Shown: in pieces, positions 53,522 through 61,848 of the stretch
Numbering within the stretch: position 1 is the stretch's first letter
How the letters are laid out: the number at the start of each line of letters is the position of its first letter
DNA from: Alphaproteobacteria bacterium
Lineage (GTDB): Bacteria > Pseudomonadota > Alphaproteobacteria > Rhodobacterales > Rhodobacteraceae
Reading direction: 5' to 3'
Assembly: GCA_030433335.1 (NCBI GenBank)
Contig: JAUILL010000013.1
Location: 27,757-91,756 of the forward strand
Length of the DNA: 64,000 nt
Made by a program: the position numbers and the translations under genes
The notes under the pieces: model-generated
The model's input: only the letters and a program-made list of their open reading frames with translations
Told to the model about the DNA's origin: nothing
Databases searched by the model: none

Positions 53522-54343
53522 CTATATCGCGATCTGTGGTAACCCATCGTGCGTTTCGCCGTCCAGCGCCCGGCCAGCGAGCTTCTTGCCGAGCCGTATC
53601 ATCGGCGTCCCGTCCTGAGCGTGCTCGAGCCGCTTCCGAGCAAGGTTTTCGCCATCACCGGGCGCCCAATCGCCCCATTGTTTAAAGTGAAATGCAACCT
53701 CGGCCTCCATGCATTGGAGATGGATATTGCGGAACCAGGTCGGGCTCGCGGGGCGCGCCCTCGGCCCGCTCTCGCCGCCGGTTATTACCCAGTGTAGGCT
53801 AGGCAGGTAAGATGTGAGGTCGAGATCGCCCAAGAGCGGTTCCGCTGAGATGAACCGCACGACAGCCGGCGTGTTCACGAGATGCGGAAGGTTCTCGTCC
53901 GCGCGCGTCTGAAGCTCGACGGTAGTGCCAAGCCACACATTCGGCCAGCCAAGCCCCCAATTTTCCGGCAGGAAACGTAGGATGTTCTCCGGCCGCTTCG
54001 TTAGCAGGAGCCAGTCGAGGTTCGGTGTCTCGGCGATTAGCCCCCAGAGCCGCGTCCGGCTTTCAACTAGGTCCGGGCGATCCTCGAAGACGTCAGCCAT
54101 GGACGCGCAGAAAACCCGCTCGCGCCGGCCCGTCCCCTCAAGCCTGCGGTTCCACTTTGCCGGTTCCGCCCAATGAGCGTCACCAAAGAAGCGCCGCGGC
54201 GCATTGATACCCCAGACGCTTTGGCCGGTCCGTTTTGCCCAAGCCTCAGCGTAGCAATTCTTGCAGGCTTCGGAGACTTTTACGCACCCCCACCACGGAT
54301 TAAAGGTGTGATGCGTCCATTCGATTTTGCTGCGCTCTCCCAT
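53522..54343 (-). CDS. Gp37/Gp68-family (DUF5131) three-Cys-motif protein
   Basis: A 273-aa protein with the phage Gp37/Gp68 family signature. It opens SKIEWTHHTFNPWWGCVKVS, and the three cysteines are C20, C27 and C30 (C-x6-C-x2-C), followed by YAEAWAKR. Further conserved blocks are RRFFGDAHWAEPAKW, FCASMADVFEDR, LTKRPEN, WLGTTVE and FISAEPLLG. The cysteine cluster looks like a metal or radical-SAM-like site but is not the classic CxxxCxxC. It is paired with TcmP 2 nt downstream. I start at the ATG at 54343, where GGGAG lies 6 nt upstream; function unknown. Confidence 0.85.
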   Translation of the reverse strand: MGERSKIEWTHHTFNPWWGCVKVSEACKNCYAEAWAKRTGQSVWGINAPRRFFGDAHWAEPAKWNRRLEGTGRRERVFCASMADVFEDRPDLVESRTRLWGLIAETPNLDWLLLTKRPENILRFLPENWGLGWPNVWLGTTVELQTRADENLPHLVNTPAVVRFISAEPLLGDLDLTSYLPSLHWVITGGESGPRARPASPTWFRNIHLQCMEAEVAFHFKQWGDWAPGDGENLARKRLEHAQDGTPMIRLGKKLAGRALDGETHDGLPQIAI

Positions 54344-54466
54344 ACAGTGCTCCCTAGCCTCCACAAAAAGATTCGCACGTGCGGCGCTTATTGGCAAACT
54401 TTTCCAATCGGCGCTCTACTTCTTGAAATCATGGCGAACTCTTCGCTGCGCCATTGCTTGCTCCCG

Positions 54467-55597
54467 CTACTGAGTGTCTCGGTAGGCCAGTTCGTTCCGA
54501 GCGAGTCTCAAGATACCTTCGACGCATTCATAGCGTTTGGTTTCAAACCAAATCCCCGTCAGGCCGAGGCTCGCCAGGAAGGCGTTCCGGTCCCTCAGTT
54601 CCTCAAGGCTTTCTGGGCAAGACTCGACAACGAAATGTTGCGGGAGGTCGTCGCCGTGGTGGCTCGCCTTGATCGCTTTGAAGACCTGAATTGTCCGGTC
54701 GTTATGCAGACTGCAGCCGAGGAACAGCAGGCTGTTGTTGCGAAAATAGTAGTCGAGTAATTTCGGAATCGGCAGAGAAAGATCAATGTCATCTGCACCA
54801 TAGGCAGCGTCGTACTGATCTTTGCTCAGGACGCAGTGGCCCGGCCGACGAATGTCGCCGTGTAGCTTGACCACGGTTGTCTTTTCCGCGTCAGGGAAGT
54901 CTGTTGCGTTCTCCCCTGTGATGATCTGAACAGGTTCCGGATTGCCCGTTTCGAAGGCTTGTTCGATCAATCGGTCGTAGTTCGTCGTAACCACCGTATC
55001 CGAGAAGAGCTCTGCCAGCCGAAAGACAACGTCCGGTATTGTGCCGTTGCGGTCAAACTCGTCGCGAATGTCCTGCACGAACACGTCTCGCCCACGCAGG
55101 GCTACAATTTGCTCGATGACGCTCTCGTACTGGCCTTCCTTGAGCAGTTCCTTAACGGCTTCGCGTTCCAGGCCGGCCGTTTCTGCCTGGTGCCACAAGT
55201 GCCCCTCCCAGGATGAGAAACCACCGGGCACGGAAAGCCCTGCGCCAACGAAGGGAAGTGTGTCCTTTGTCGCCAAACGGCCCAAGAGTTGATCGAAGCG
55301 ACGCTGGTTCAGTTCGAACCAGTGGTTGTCCTTACCCTCGGCAGGAAAGGTGTCCGCGAAGAACTGCTCGCACAGGACTTCGTGCCGCCTTTCCTTTCTG
55401 TATTCCCGGAACGCCTGGTCATAGGCTTCGCGGTCTCCGGCAAAGAACGCCTTGCTGGGATCGGTAAGTTTGGCAAGCCCGAATTCGTTCCGGATTTTTT
55501 CTCCATCGTCGCTGTTCAGCCACTCGTTGAAGTCAGAGAATTTCTCGAAATGCCCATGCTGGTCTTCGTCGCACCAACTCATCTTATGAATAGTCAT
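54467..55597 (-). CDS. SIR2-like domain protein (probable NAD-consuming defence effector)
   Basis: A 376-aa protein with an N-terminal domain of about 105 residues of unknown type, then a SIR2 fold: glycine motif FVGAGLSVPGG (116-126), N206 in VVTTNYDRLIE, H246 in VVKLHGDIRRPGH, and LLFLGCSLHND (290-300). N206 and H246 match the catalytic Asn and His of bacterial SIR2 NADases such as ThsA. Proteins with this domain deplete NAD in anti-phage systems. It lies 67 nt after hsdS on the same strand. I start at the ATG at 55597, with AGGG upstream, over a TTG at 55642. Confidence 0.82.
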   Translation of the reverse strand: MTIHKMSWCDEDQHGHFEKFSDFNEWLNSDDGEKIRNEFGLAKLTDPSKAFFAGDREAYDQAFREYRKERRHEVLCEQFFADTFPAEGKDNHWFELNQRRFDQLLGRLATKDTLPFVGAGLSVPGGFSSWEGHLWHQAETAGLEREAVKELLKEGQYESVIEQIVALRGRDVFVQDIRDEFDRNGTIPDVVFRLAELFSDTVVTTNYDRLIEQAFETGNPEPVQIITGENATDFPDAEKTTVVKLHGDIRRPGHCVLSKDQYDAAYGADDIDLSLPIPKLLDYYFRNNSLLFLGCSLHNDRTIQVFKAIKASHHGDDLPQHFVVESCPESLEELRDRNAFLASLGLTGIWFETKRYECVEGILRLARNELAYRDTQ

Positions 55598-55664
55598 GCG
55601 CGCGCCCTGCCGAGGTGTCTTGCCAGGGTGTAAAAACACCAATGGTTTTTTGCGGACCTCATGA

Positions 55665-57440
55665 TCAAGCAGCTCGTTCGACTAGCGTATCAGACAACGC
55701 CTTTTGAAGGCCTTGTGCGATCTGAACCCTCGTCTTGACCTCATCGCACAAAGCGACGAGGCGATGGACGCGGTCGACAATTCGCGCTTGCTCCGCTTTG
55801 GGCGGAACAGGAACCAATAGGGTCTCGACACCGCCGACCCTCAAATGCTCGACAGTCATTCCCAACGGCTTGTCTTGAACACGGTCCATCAGGTCTGGGG
55901 CAAGAAATGTGATGAGCAAGTAATCCTTGTTTATCGTGTCGGGGACCAACCTTGCGAGCATCATTCTTTGGCCCAAACACAGTCGTTCACCCTCTGGTAT
56001 CAGGCAGGCTTCGCCCATGGGTGCTTCTCGCGTAATCAATAGGTCGCCGGGCTCGGGCTTCGCGCGAAGGCTCCAGGCCTCGAACGTTTTTTCGTCGACG
56101 TATTTTTGATCTGTGTCGTTCAAACGGCCATTTCGGACGTTGGTGGTACGGATCAGGCGCACGCCGTCTTCTGAATAAGGTGCGGTTTTGTTCTTGCAGT
56201 CGATCACCATCAGGCTCGCCTGCATGAGCGTTGCCCATTCCCACCCCGGTGGAATTTCCGGCAATTCTTCAGGGACGGTCTGTTTTTCCGATTTCTTGAT
56301 CTGGGTTTTGGCTTCTTTTTCGTTTGGGTACCCCGCCTCCAAAAGTTCCAACCGGCGGTCGGCCACTTCCTGAAGGAGATGTTGTGCCGACACCTCATCG
56401 GGAACTTGCGCCACGAGTTTTCCCTTTACCGCAAGGAGGTAGATCGTCTGACGAAGCTTTTCGACGCTCTCTTCAGTCGTGAACAGAGCGTCGAAGTTGG
56501 CTTCTAGGCGGGCCCAGTTCTGGGCGAGGTCTTCGGGGGTTTGGCTGTTTGTGAGGGCCGCAAGGCAGGTTTCGACGAGGGTCTGGTGCGCCTTGAGGCT
56601 GCCTTCGGCTTGCGCCTCCAACATATCGCAAAGCGCCATCAGCTCATCCACTTTGGCCACGATGCGGTGCTGTTCAGCGGTTGGAGGAAGTGCGATTGGA
56701 GTGTCAGCGAAATACCACCGCGGCACACGTTTCTGACCCGCGGAACCGGTCATAACGGCCTTTCCATTCTCCAAAAATGAAGGAGCCTTCAGGTGAAGTA
56801 GGATAAATCTTGGAACGATTTCGTTGGAATAGGGTCTGGCGACATGAAGTTCGGTCGTACCCGCTCCAACGCCCTGGTGCAAATTCGAGAATACCGCCGC
56901 TTTGCTGTTTTCAAAACAGGGCGTGATCTTTGCCAAGGCGATATCACCATCAGCAAAGTGCGTGTATGACTTCTTGATCTCGCCCCAACGCCTTTCGGCA
57001 TGACCATGTTCGCCAGTGTGGCTTGTATGGATATCCGGCATCGGGACAAATGACACGACAGCACTGTCTTCAACATCGTTGCGCGGACTGATTTCAGCCA
57101 ATGAGCTGAGGCGTGTCCATGCCCACCCATTTGGCAGCAGGAACCGGAATTCTTCCTCTGCAACTGGTGTGATTCCCTTTTGATTTTTGACTTTCTTTTG
57201 CTTCACAAGGTCTAGGCGGGATTGCTCGATGGCCTCGAGCAAATCGGTCGAATTACCTTCTGCAGGATCTTGGGGCACCAGTTTGCCTTGCACCGCAAGT
57301 TCCAAGACCAGGTCCCGCAACTTCTTGATGCCGTAGAGGCTGATCCCTCCACCATTACCGCGCCTGGCACCGGACTTCTTCTCGATGGCAGAGGTCCAGA
57401 TGTCCAAATGATCGGTGATCAGCTGACTTACGTCCGTCAT
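55665..57440 (-). CDS. hsdS: Type I restriction-modification specificity subunit
   Basis: A 591-aa HsdS. Two target-recognition domains are visible, near residues 105-250 and 395-545, each introduced by WxW-type strings (PNGWAWTRL; PPGWEWATL), separated and followed by conserved helical repeats (LRDLVLELAVQGKLV at 41 and LRQTIYLLAVKGKLV at 329; LPPTAEQHRIVAKVDEL and VPPKAEQARIVDRVHRL). The duplicated repeats hold HsdM and set the spacing of a bipartite target. It overlaps hsdM by 4 nt. The recognition sequence cannot be read from sequence. Confidence 0.92.
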   Translation of the reverse strand: MTDVSQLITDHLDIWTSAIEKKSGARRGNGGGISLYGIKKLRDLVLELAVQGKLVPQDPAEGNSTDLLEAIEQSRLDLVKQKKVKNQKGITPVAEEEFRFLLPNGWAWTRLSSLAEISPRNDVEDSAVVSFVPMPDIHTSHTGEHGHAERRWGEIKKSYTHFADGDIALAKITPCFENSKAAVFSNLHQGVGAGTTELHVARPYSNEIVPRFILLHLKAPSFLENGKAVMTGSAGQKRVPRWYFADTPIALPPTAEQHRIVAKVDELMALCDMLEAQAEGSLKAHQTLVETCLAALTNSQTPEDLAQNWARLEANFDALFTTEESVEKLRQTIYLLAVKGKLVAQVPDEVSAQHLLQEVADRRLELLEAGYPNEKEAKTQIKKSEKQTVPEELPEIPPGWEWATLMQASLMVIDCKNKTAPYSEDGVRLIRTTNVRNGRLNDTDQKYVDEKTFEAWSLRAKPEPGDLLITREAPMGEACLIPEGERLCLGQRMMLARLVPDTINKDYLLITFLAPDLMDRVQDKPLGMTVEHLRVGGVETLLVPVPPKAEQARIVDRVHRLVALCDEVKTRVQIAQGLQKALSDTLVERAA

Positions 57441-58915
57441 GCGCGCGCCCCGTTCAGTGCGTCGGACAAGATCGTCTTCAGTTGGTCGCGAAGCGCCTGG
57501 ATTTCATTTTGCGTGGTAGCGAAGTTTTCCAGCAGTTCGTCCGGGTCGTGATTGATCGCATCGCCAACGTGCGGGTTCTTCAGGTCGAAATTGTAACCCC
57601 GCGCCGCGAGATCTTCGGCGCTGATCTTCCACGCCTGATCGGTCTCGACACGCGCTTGGAACCCATCCGTCTCATCGCCCCACCAGTCGATCTCTGTCTG
57701 GAATTCCTCAAACTTCATCGGCTTGGTTTTGTTGTAGCTAGTCACGCCCTCTGGATATGGGTGCTCGTAGAACCAGACATCCTTGGTCGGCGTACCTTTG
57801 GTGAAGAACAAGATGTTAGTCTTAATGCCGGTATAGGGAGCAAAGACACCGTTTGGCAGGCGAACGATGGTGTGCAGGTTCGCCTCTTCCAGAAGGGCCT
57901 GTTTGAGCCGTGATTTCATCCCCTCGCCAAAGAAGAACCCGTCCGGCAAGACGACAGCGGCCCGTCCGTTTTTTTTCAGGAGCCGCAGGATCAGCGCCAT
58001 GAACAAATCGGCCGTTTCGCGCGTACGGTAGTGCGAGGGGAAGTTGTTCTCGATCCCATCTTCTTCCATCCCACCGAACGGCGGGTTGGTGACTATGACG
58101 TTCACACGGTCTTTTTCGCTGTAATCCTTATACGGGCGTTCCAGGGTGTTCCCGTGAATGATGCTAGAGGGCGTGTCGATCCCGTGCAGGATCATGTTTG
58201 TCACGCAAAGCATGTGCGGAAGGGCTTTTTTCTCGACGCCCCGGATCGATCTCTGCAGGACCTCTTCGTCGGCACCTGATTTGACGTATTTGCCGCGTTT
58301 ATGATCCACCACGCAGGCCAGGAAGCCGCCTGTGCCACACGCCGGGTCAAGGACAGTCTCATCGAGCTTGGGATCTACACGGTTCACGATGAACCGCGTC
58401 ACTGCGCGAGGTGTGTAGAATTCCCCTGCATTGCCTGCGCTTTGCAAATCCCGCAGGATTTGCTCGTAGATACTTCCGAACGTGTGCCTGTCAGCGGTGT
58501 TGTTGAAATTGATCTCACAGATTTTGTTGACAACCTGGCGGATCAGCGTGCCTGATTTCATGTAGTTGTAGGCGTCTTCGAACACGCCACGGATAACTTG
58601 CGCCCGGGCGGCTTCTGGTCCGTGCGTTGGCAATTTTTCTTTCAGCGTCGGAAACAGCTGCGAGTTGATGAAGTCTGACATCGCATCGCCTGTTATGCCT
58701 TCCGGGTCCTTTGCCCATGAGCGCCAACGAATCCCCTCCGGCAACGGTGACTTGTAGTCGTCCTCCAAAAGTTCCATCTCGGCTTCCCGATCATCGAATA
58801 TCTTCAGAAAGAACATCCAGACCAACTGGCCAATGCGCTGCGCATCGCCGTCGACGCCCACGTCCTTTCTCATGATGTCTTGGATGGATTTGATAACCCC
58901 GGAAACGTCGCTCAT
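57437..58915 (-). CDS. hsdM: Type I restriction-modification methyltransferase subunit
   Basis: A 492-aa N6-adenine methyltransferase. The N-terminal helical HsdM domain precedes AdoMet motif I DPACGTGGF (190-198) and catalytic motif IV NPPF (277-280, NPPFGG), then VVLPDGFFFGEGMKSRLKQ. The length is typical. It overlaps hsdR and hsdS by 4 nt each (ATGA), so R, M and S are translationally coupled in the order R-M-S. It forms the modification enzyme with HsdS and the nuclease with HsdR. Confidence 0.95.
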   Translation of the reverse strand: MSDVSGVIKSIQDIMRKDVGVDGDAQRIGQLVWMFFLKIFDDREAEMELLEDDYKSPLPEGIRWRSWAKDPEGITGDAMSDFINSQLFPTLKEKLPTHGPEAARAQVIRGVFEDAYNYMKSGTLIRQVVNKICEINFNNTADRHTFGSIYEQILRDLQSAGNAGEFYTPRAVTRFIVNRVDPKLDETVLDPACGTGGFLACVVDHKRGKYVKSGADEEVLQRSIRGVEKKALPHMLCVTNMILHGIDTPSSIIHGNTLERPYKDYSEKDRVNVIVTNPPFGGMEEDGIENNFPSHYRTRETADLFMALILRLLKKNGRAAVVLPDGFFFGEGMKSRLKQALLEEANLHTIVRLPNGVFAPYTGIKTNILFFTKGTPTKDVWFYEHPYPEGVTSYNKTKPMKFEEFQTEIDWWGDETDGFQARVETDQAWKISAEDLAARGYNFDLKNPHVGDAINHDPDELLENFATTQNEIQALRDQLKTILSDALNGARA

Positions 58916-61266
58916 TTCGCGTCTACCTGCCTATATATTTGTTCTTCGAGCTCTTTCAGGGCCCGCTCATACTCGTCCTTGCCTCCGAACACATCGTTGA
59001 TGATTTCCATCGGAGTGCCAATTTTGTCGAAGGGCTGAAGTTTTAGGACCTTCGCGCTTTCGATCGTCGTGATGCCTTCGTCCGCGTACTTGTCTAGAAG
59101 AGCAGACAACACCGCTCGTGCCTGTTCACCATACTTTGTAAAATAGTCGCGCTTCTTCACATTGTTGGCGCGTTCTTTCCGCGTCAGTGGCGGCTGTTCG
59201 AACGCGATGTGGCACAGCAAGTCGAAGTCACCAACGTCTTTGCCTACTTCTGCTGCAAGGTTCTCCAAGAGCACTCCGTGCTCCTCCAGTTCTTCGATGA
59301 TGGCCTGTTTTTTTTCTGCGTCATTCCAAGTGCGAATGAACTCATCTAGAGACGCGTACTCCGACAACACCTGTTTTCTCGCAAAATCCTTGTAGGATTC
59401 CGTAATCAGGTTTCCGTCGGGCCCCAGGTACTCGATACGCTCCGCGATAATGTTCGCATCGACACCACTAACGCGGATCTTGGTCGTGCCAATGGGGTCA
59501 TCGCCACCCGGGCCGTCGTCATCGTCGTCGGGATTGTCTGGCGGATCGGGCGGAACCGGATCGTCATCGTCACCAGGCGTGTAGATGACAACTGGGTCCC
59601 CATCAAAATCAGGATCCCGGAACAGATCCGTTGCTCCTTTGAAATCCATAATCGTAAAGAAGTACTTGTTGTGCTCTTCGTCTATTCGAGTACCTCGCCC
59701 AATGATCTGCTTGAACGTTGTCATCGATGAGATTGTCTTGTCCAACACAATGACCTTGCATGTCTTGGCATCCACGCCGGTCGTCAAAAGCTCGGACGTC
59801 GTCGCAATGACGGGAAACTTGCTCTCGGGGTCGATGAAGTTATCCAACTCTGCTTTGCCCTCGACGCTGTCGCCGGTGATACGCATCACGTATTTTGGGT
59901 GCTCAAGGGCCAAGGAACCCGCAGCGTTCACGATGGCTTTGCGCATCCGTTCGGCATGATCGATATCTTCACAGAAGATGATCGTTTTTGAGAACGGATC
60001 TGTGGAATTCAATAGCTGCATCACACGATCGGCGACAAGCTTGGTCCGTTGATTTAGGACTAGAATTCTGTCCATGTCCTGGCGGTTGTATTCTCTCTCG
60101 TCGATTTCCGCGCCAAGATCGTCCGTCATTCCAGCTGGCGGCGTCCAGCCTTCAATGTCCCGGTCGATATCGATCTTGACCACTTTATACGGCGCTAAGA
60201 ACCCGTCATCGATGCCCTGTTTCAGACTATAGGTGTAGATCGCTTCTCCGAAATATGCGGTGCTCGAGACGTATTTTGTCTCCTTTGGCGTGGCCGTGAG
60301 GCCGATCTGAGCTGCGTTAGAAAAGTATTCAAGTATCTCACGCCATGCCGCATCCGCTGCAGCGCTGCCTCGATGGCATTCGTCGATCACAATCAAGTCG
60401 AAGAAATCAGGCGATACAGACTTAAAGATCTTGTCGCTCTCATCAGGGCCTGTCAGCGCTTGATAGAGGCCGAGGTGAATTTCGTACGACGGATCGATCT
60501 TACGATTTCGGATCTTGGTCATCACGCTTCCGAACGGTTTGAAATCGTTCACAAGCGTTTGGTCTACAAGCACGTTCCGATCTGCCAGAAACAGAATTCG
60601 TTTGGCTTCACCAGCTTTCCAAAGGCGCCAAATAATCTGAAAGGTCGTATATGTTTTGCCTGTACCAGTAGCCATAACAAGCAGAACACGGTCCTGCCCT
60701 CGAGCAATTGCCTCAATGGTCCGGTTAATCGCTTCTACCTGGTAATAGCGAGGCTCCTTGCCTGAGGAGTCCTCGTGGTAAGGCTCTAGAACGAGTTCCT
60801 CGACCTCGTCTTCGATGCCCCGAAATCTCTTGTAGCGCTTCCAAAGCACATCGGGCGATGGAAACTCATCAAGCGGGAATTCACGTTCGATATCCTCTCC
60901 GGCTTCTGGCACTTTATTGTGCTCAGAAAAGGCATCGCCATTTGAACTGAATGCGCTGGGGACTTCCAGAATGCTTGCATAACCCAGCGCCTGCTGCATG
61001 CCATGACTGACGCCAACGTTGTTGTCCTTAGCTTCGACAACACCAATTGGAATCGAAGGCTCCCAAGACAGCACGTAGTCTGCAAATTTCTTCTTTTTCT
61101 TGTTTCGAGAGGACATGTTGCCACGAACAACTACTGGTCCTGGTGTCAGCGTGACTTCGCGGCGGATTTGTGTCATCGGCTCCCAGCCCGCATTTCGAAT
61201 TGCTGGAGATATGAAAAGGTCGCAAATATCGCTTTCGCTCAATTTTTTCTTTTCTTTTTCATCCAT
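58912..61266 (-). CDS. hsdR: Type I restriction-modification endonuclease/translocase subunit
   Basis: A 784-aa motor and nuclease subunit of the EcoEI type. The PD-(D/E)xK motif has D63 and EAK 78-80, then a superfamily 2 helicase: Walker A MATGTGKTYT (198-207), DECHRG (295-300), TATP (324-327) and the C-terminal IIGRGTRID (521-529). Residues about 565-592 form a Pro/Asp-rich acidic linker. The C-terminal EcoEI_R_C-like helical domain follows. The start ATG at 61266 follows AGGA. It leads the hsdRMS run and would cut unmodified DNA after translocation. Confidence 0.94.
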   Translation of the reverse strand: MDEKEKKKLSESDICDLFISPAIRNAGWEPMTQIRREVTLTPGPVVVRGNMSSRNKKKKKFADYVLSWEPSIPIGVVEAKDNNVGVSHGMQQALGYASILEVPSAFSSNGDAFSEHNKVPEAGEDIEREFPLDEFPSPDVLWKRYKRFRGIEDEVEELVLEPYHEDSSGKEPRYYQVEAINRTIEAIARGQDRVLLVMATGTGKTYTTFQIIWRLWKAGEAKRILFLADRNVLVDQTLVNDFKPFGSVMTKIRNRKIDPSYEIHLGLYQALTGPDESDKIFKSVSPDFFDLIVIDECHRGSAAADAAWREILEYFSNAAQIGLTATPKETKYVSSTAYFGEAIYTYSLKQGIDDGFLAPYKVVKIDIDRDIEGWTPPAGMTDDLGAEIDEREYNRQDMDRILVLNQRTKLVADRVMQLLNSTDPFSKTIIFCEDIDHAERMRKAIVNAAGSLALEHPKYVMRITGDSVEGKAELDNFIDPESKFPVIATTSELLTTGVDAKTCKVIVLDKTISSMTTFKQIIGRGTRIDEEHNKYFFTIMDFKGATDLFRDPDFDGDPVVIYTPGDDDDPVPPDPPDNPDDDDDGPGGDDPIGTTKIRVSGVDANIIAERIEYLGPDGNLITESYKDFARKQVLSEYASLDEFIRTWNDAEKKQAIIEELEEHGVLLENLAAEVGKDVGDFDLLCHIAFEQPPLTRKERANNVKKRDYFTKYGEQARAVLSALLDKYADEGITTIESAKVLKLQPFDKIGTPMEIINDVFGGKDEYERALKELEEQIYRQVDAK

Positions 61267-61464
61267 GCTGGGAATCCTGCAGTGACTATTCGTAAGCTAT
61301 TGGCTGCAGACTGGCGTTACAGCCCAAATTCACCAGACGGAACTTGGGCTTAGGCATCAATCCGAAGCAAGTTGAGATGCCCGGCCGGCCATCCAACTGC
61401 ACTATGCCAACAACATCAGCCTTTCTCAATGTGTATGGTATCTGATGCTGCGGAGATCGTTCTG
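61267..61464 (-). other. leader region of hsdR with a hairpin
   Basis: About 200 nt between the recombinase module and hsdR, which must hold the restriction operon's promoter if it is not read from the module. A 10-bp hairpin with one G-U (AGCCCAAATT / AACTTGGGCT, 61321-61350) lies in it, with no T-run. A 60-codon frame beginning GTG at 61468 overlaps the preceding stop, but I do not call it. Confidence 0.4.
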
Positions 61465-61848
61465 TCACCGAAAGGAGGATCGCTGATGCTTCCAGTCCAT
61501 AGGAAAAGGAGCCAACAACCGCCCTAAGCCCACGTCTAGTCCGTGCTTCCCGTCGAGGATCGACTCGATGATGTCCGGCGCGAGCAAAGTCAGGCGCAGA
61601 ACGCGGGTCATGTAGGAGGGTGCGATCCCTTCGCGCTCGGCCAGTTCGGCGGTGGTAGCGAACTCACCCGACTCGAGCATCCGCTTCCAGCGGAAGGCGC
61701 GGGCCAGCGCCTTCACCAGCGTGTTGTCTGTGCGACGCGGTTGCGTGGCGCCCTCGGGCATCTGCATCTCCTTCCGCCCGCCACGCTTCACGACACGAAA
61801 CGGCACCTGGATCGTAATGACATCGGGCATAGGTGTGTCGCGGGTCAT
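61465..61848 (-). CDS. small recombinase-associated protein with HTH-like segment
   Basis: A 127-aa basic protein. A central segment FATTAELAEREGIAPSYMTR (about residues 63-82) looks like a helix-turn-helix, followed by VLRLTLLAPDIIESILDG. I recall similar proteins following serine recombinases and DUF2924 genes in Rhodobacteraceae; function unknown. Its ATG overlaps the recombinase stop by 4 nt. A role as a DNA-binding partner of the recombinase is possible. Confidence 0.7.
   Translation of the reverse strand: MTRDTPMPDVITIQVPFRVVKRGGRKEMQMPEGATQPRRTDNTLVKALARAFRWKRMLESGEFATTAELAEREGIAPSYMTRVLRLTLLAPDIIESILDGKHGLDVGLGRLLAPFPMDWKHQRSSFR

Noticed and set aside
61286..61468. A 60-codon frame with GTG overlapping the HTH-like protein's stop by 4 nt
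   Set aside because: The overlap fits the module's pattern, but codon use is unlike the neighbours, no motif is visible, and the interval is equally explained as the hsdR leader.
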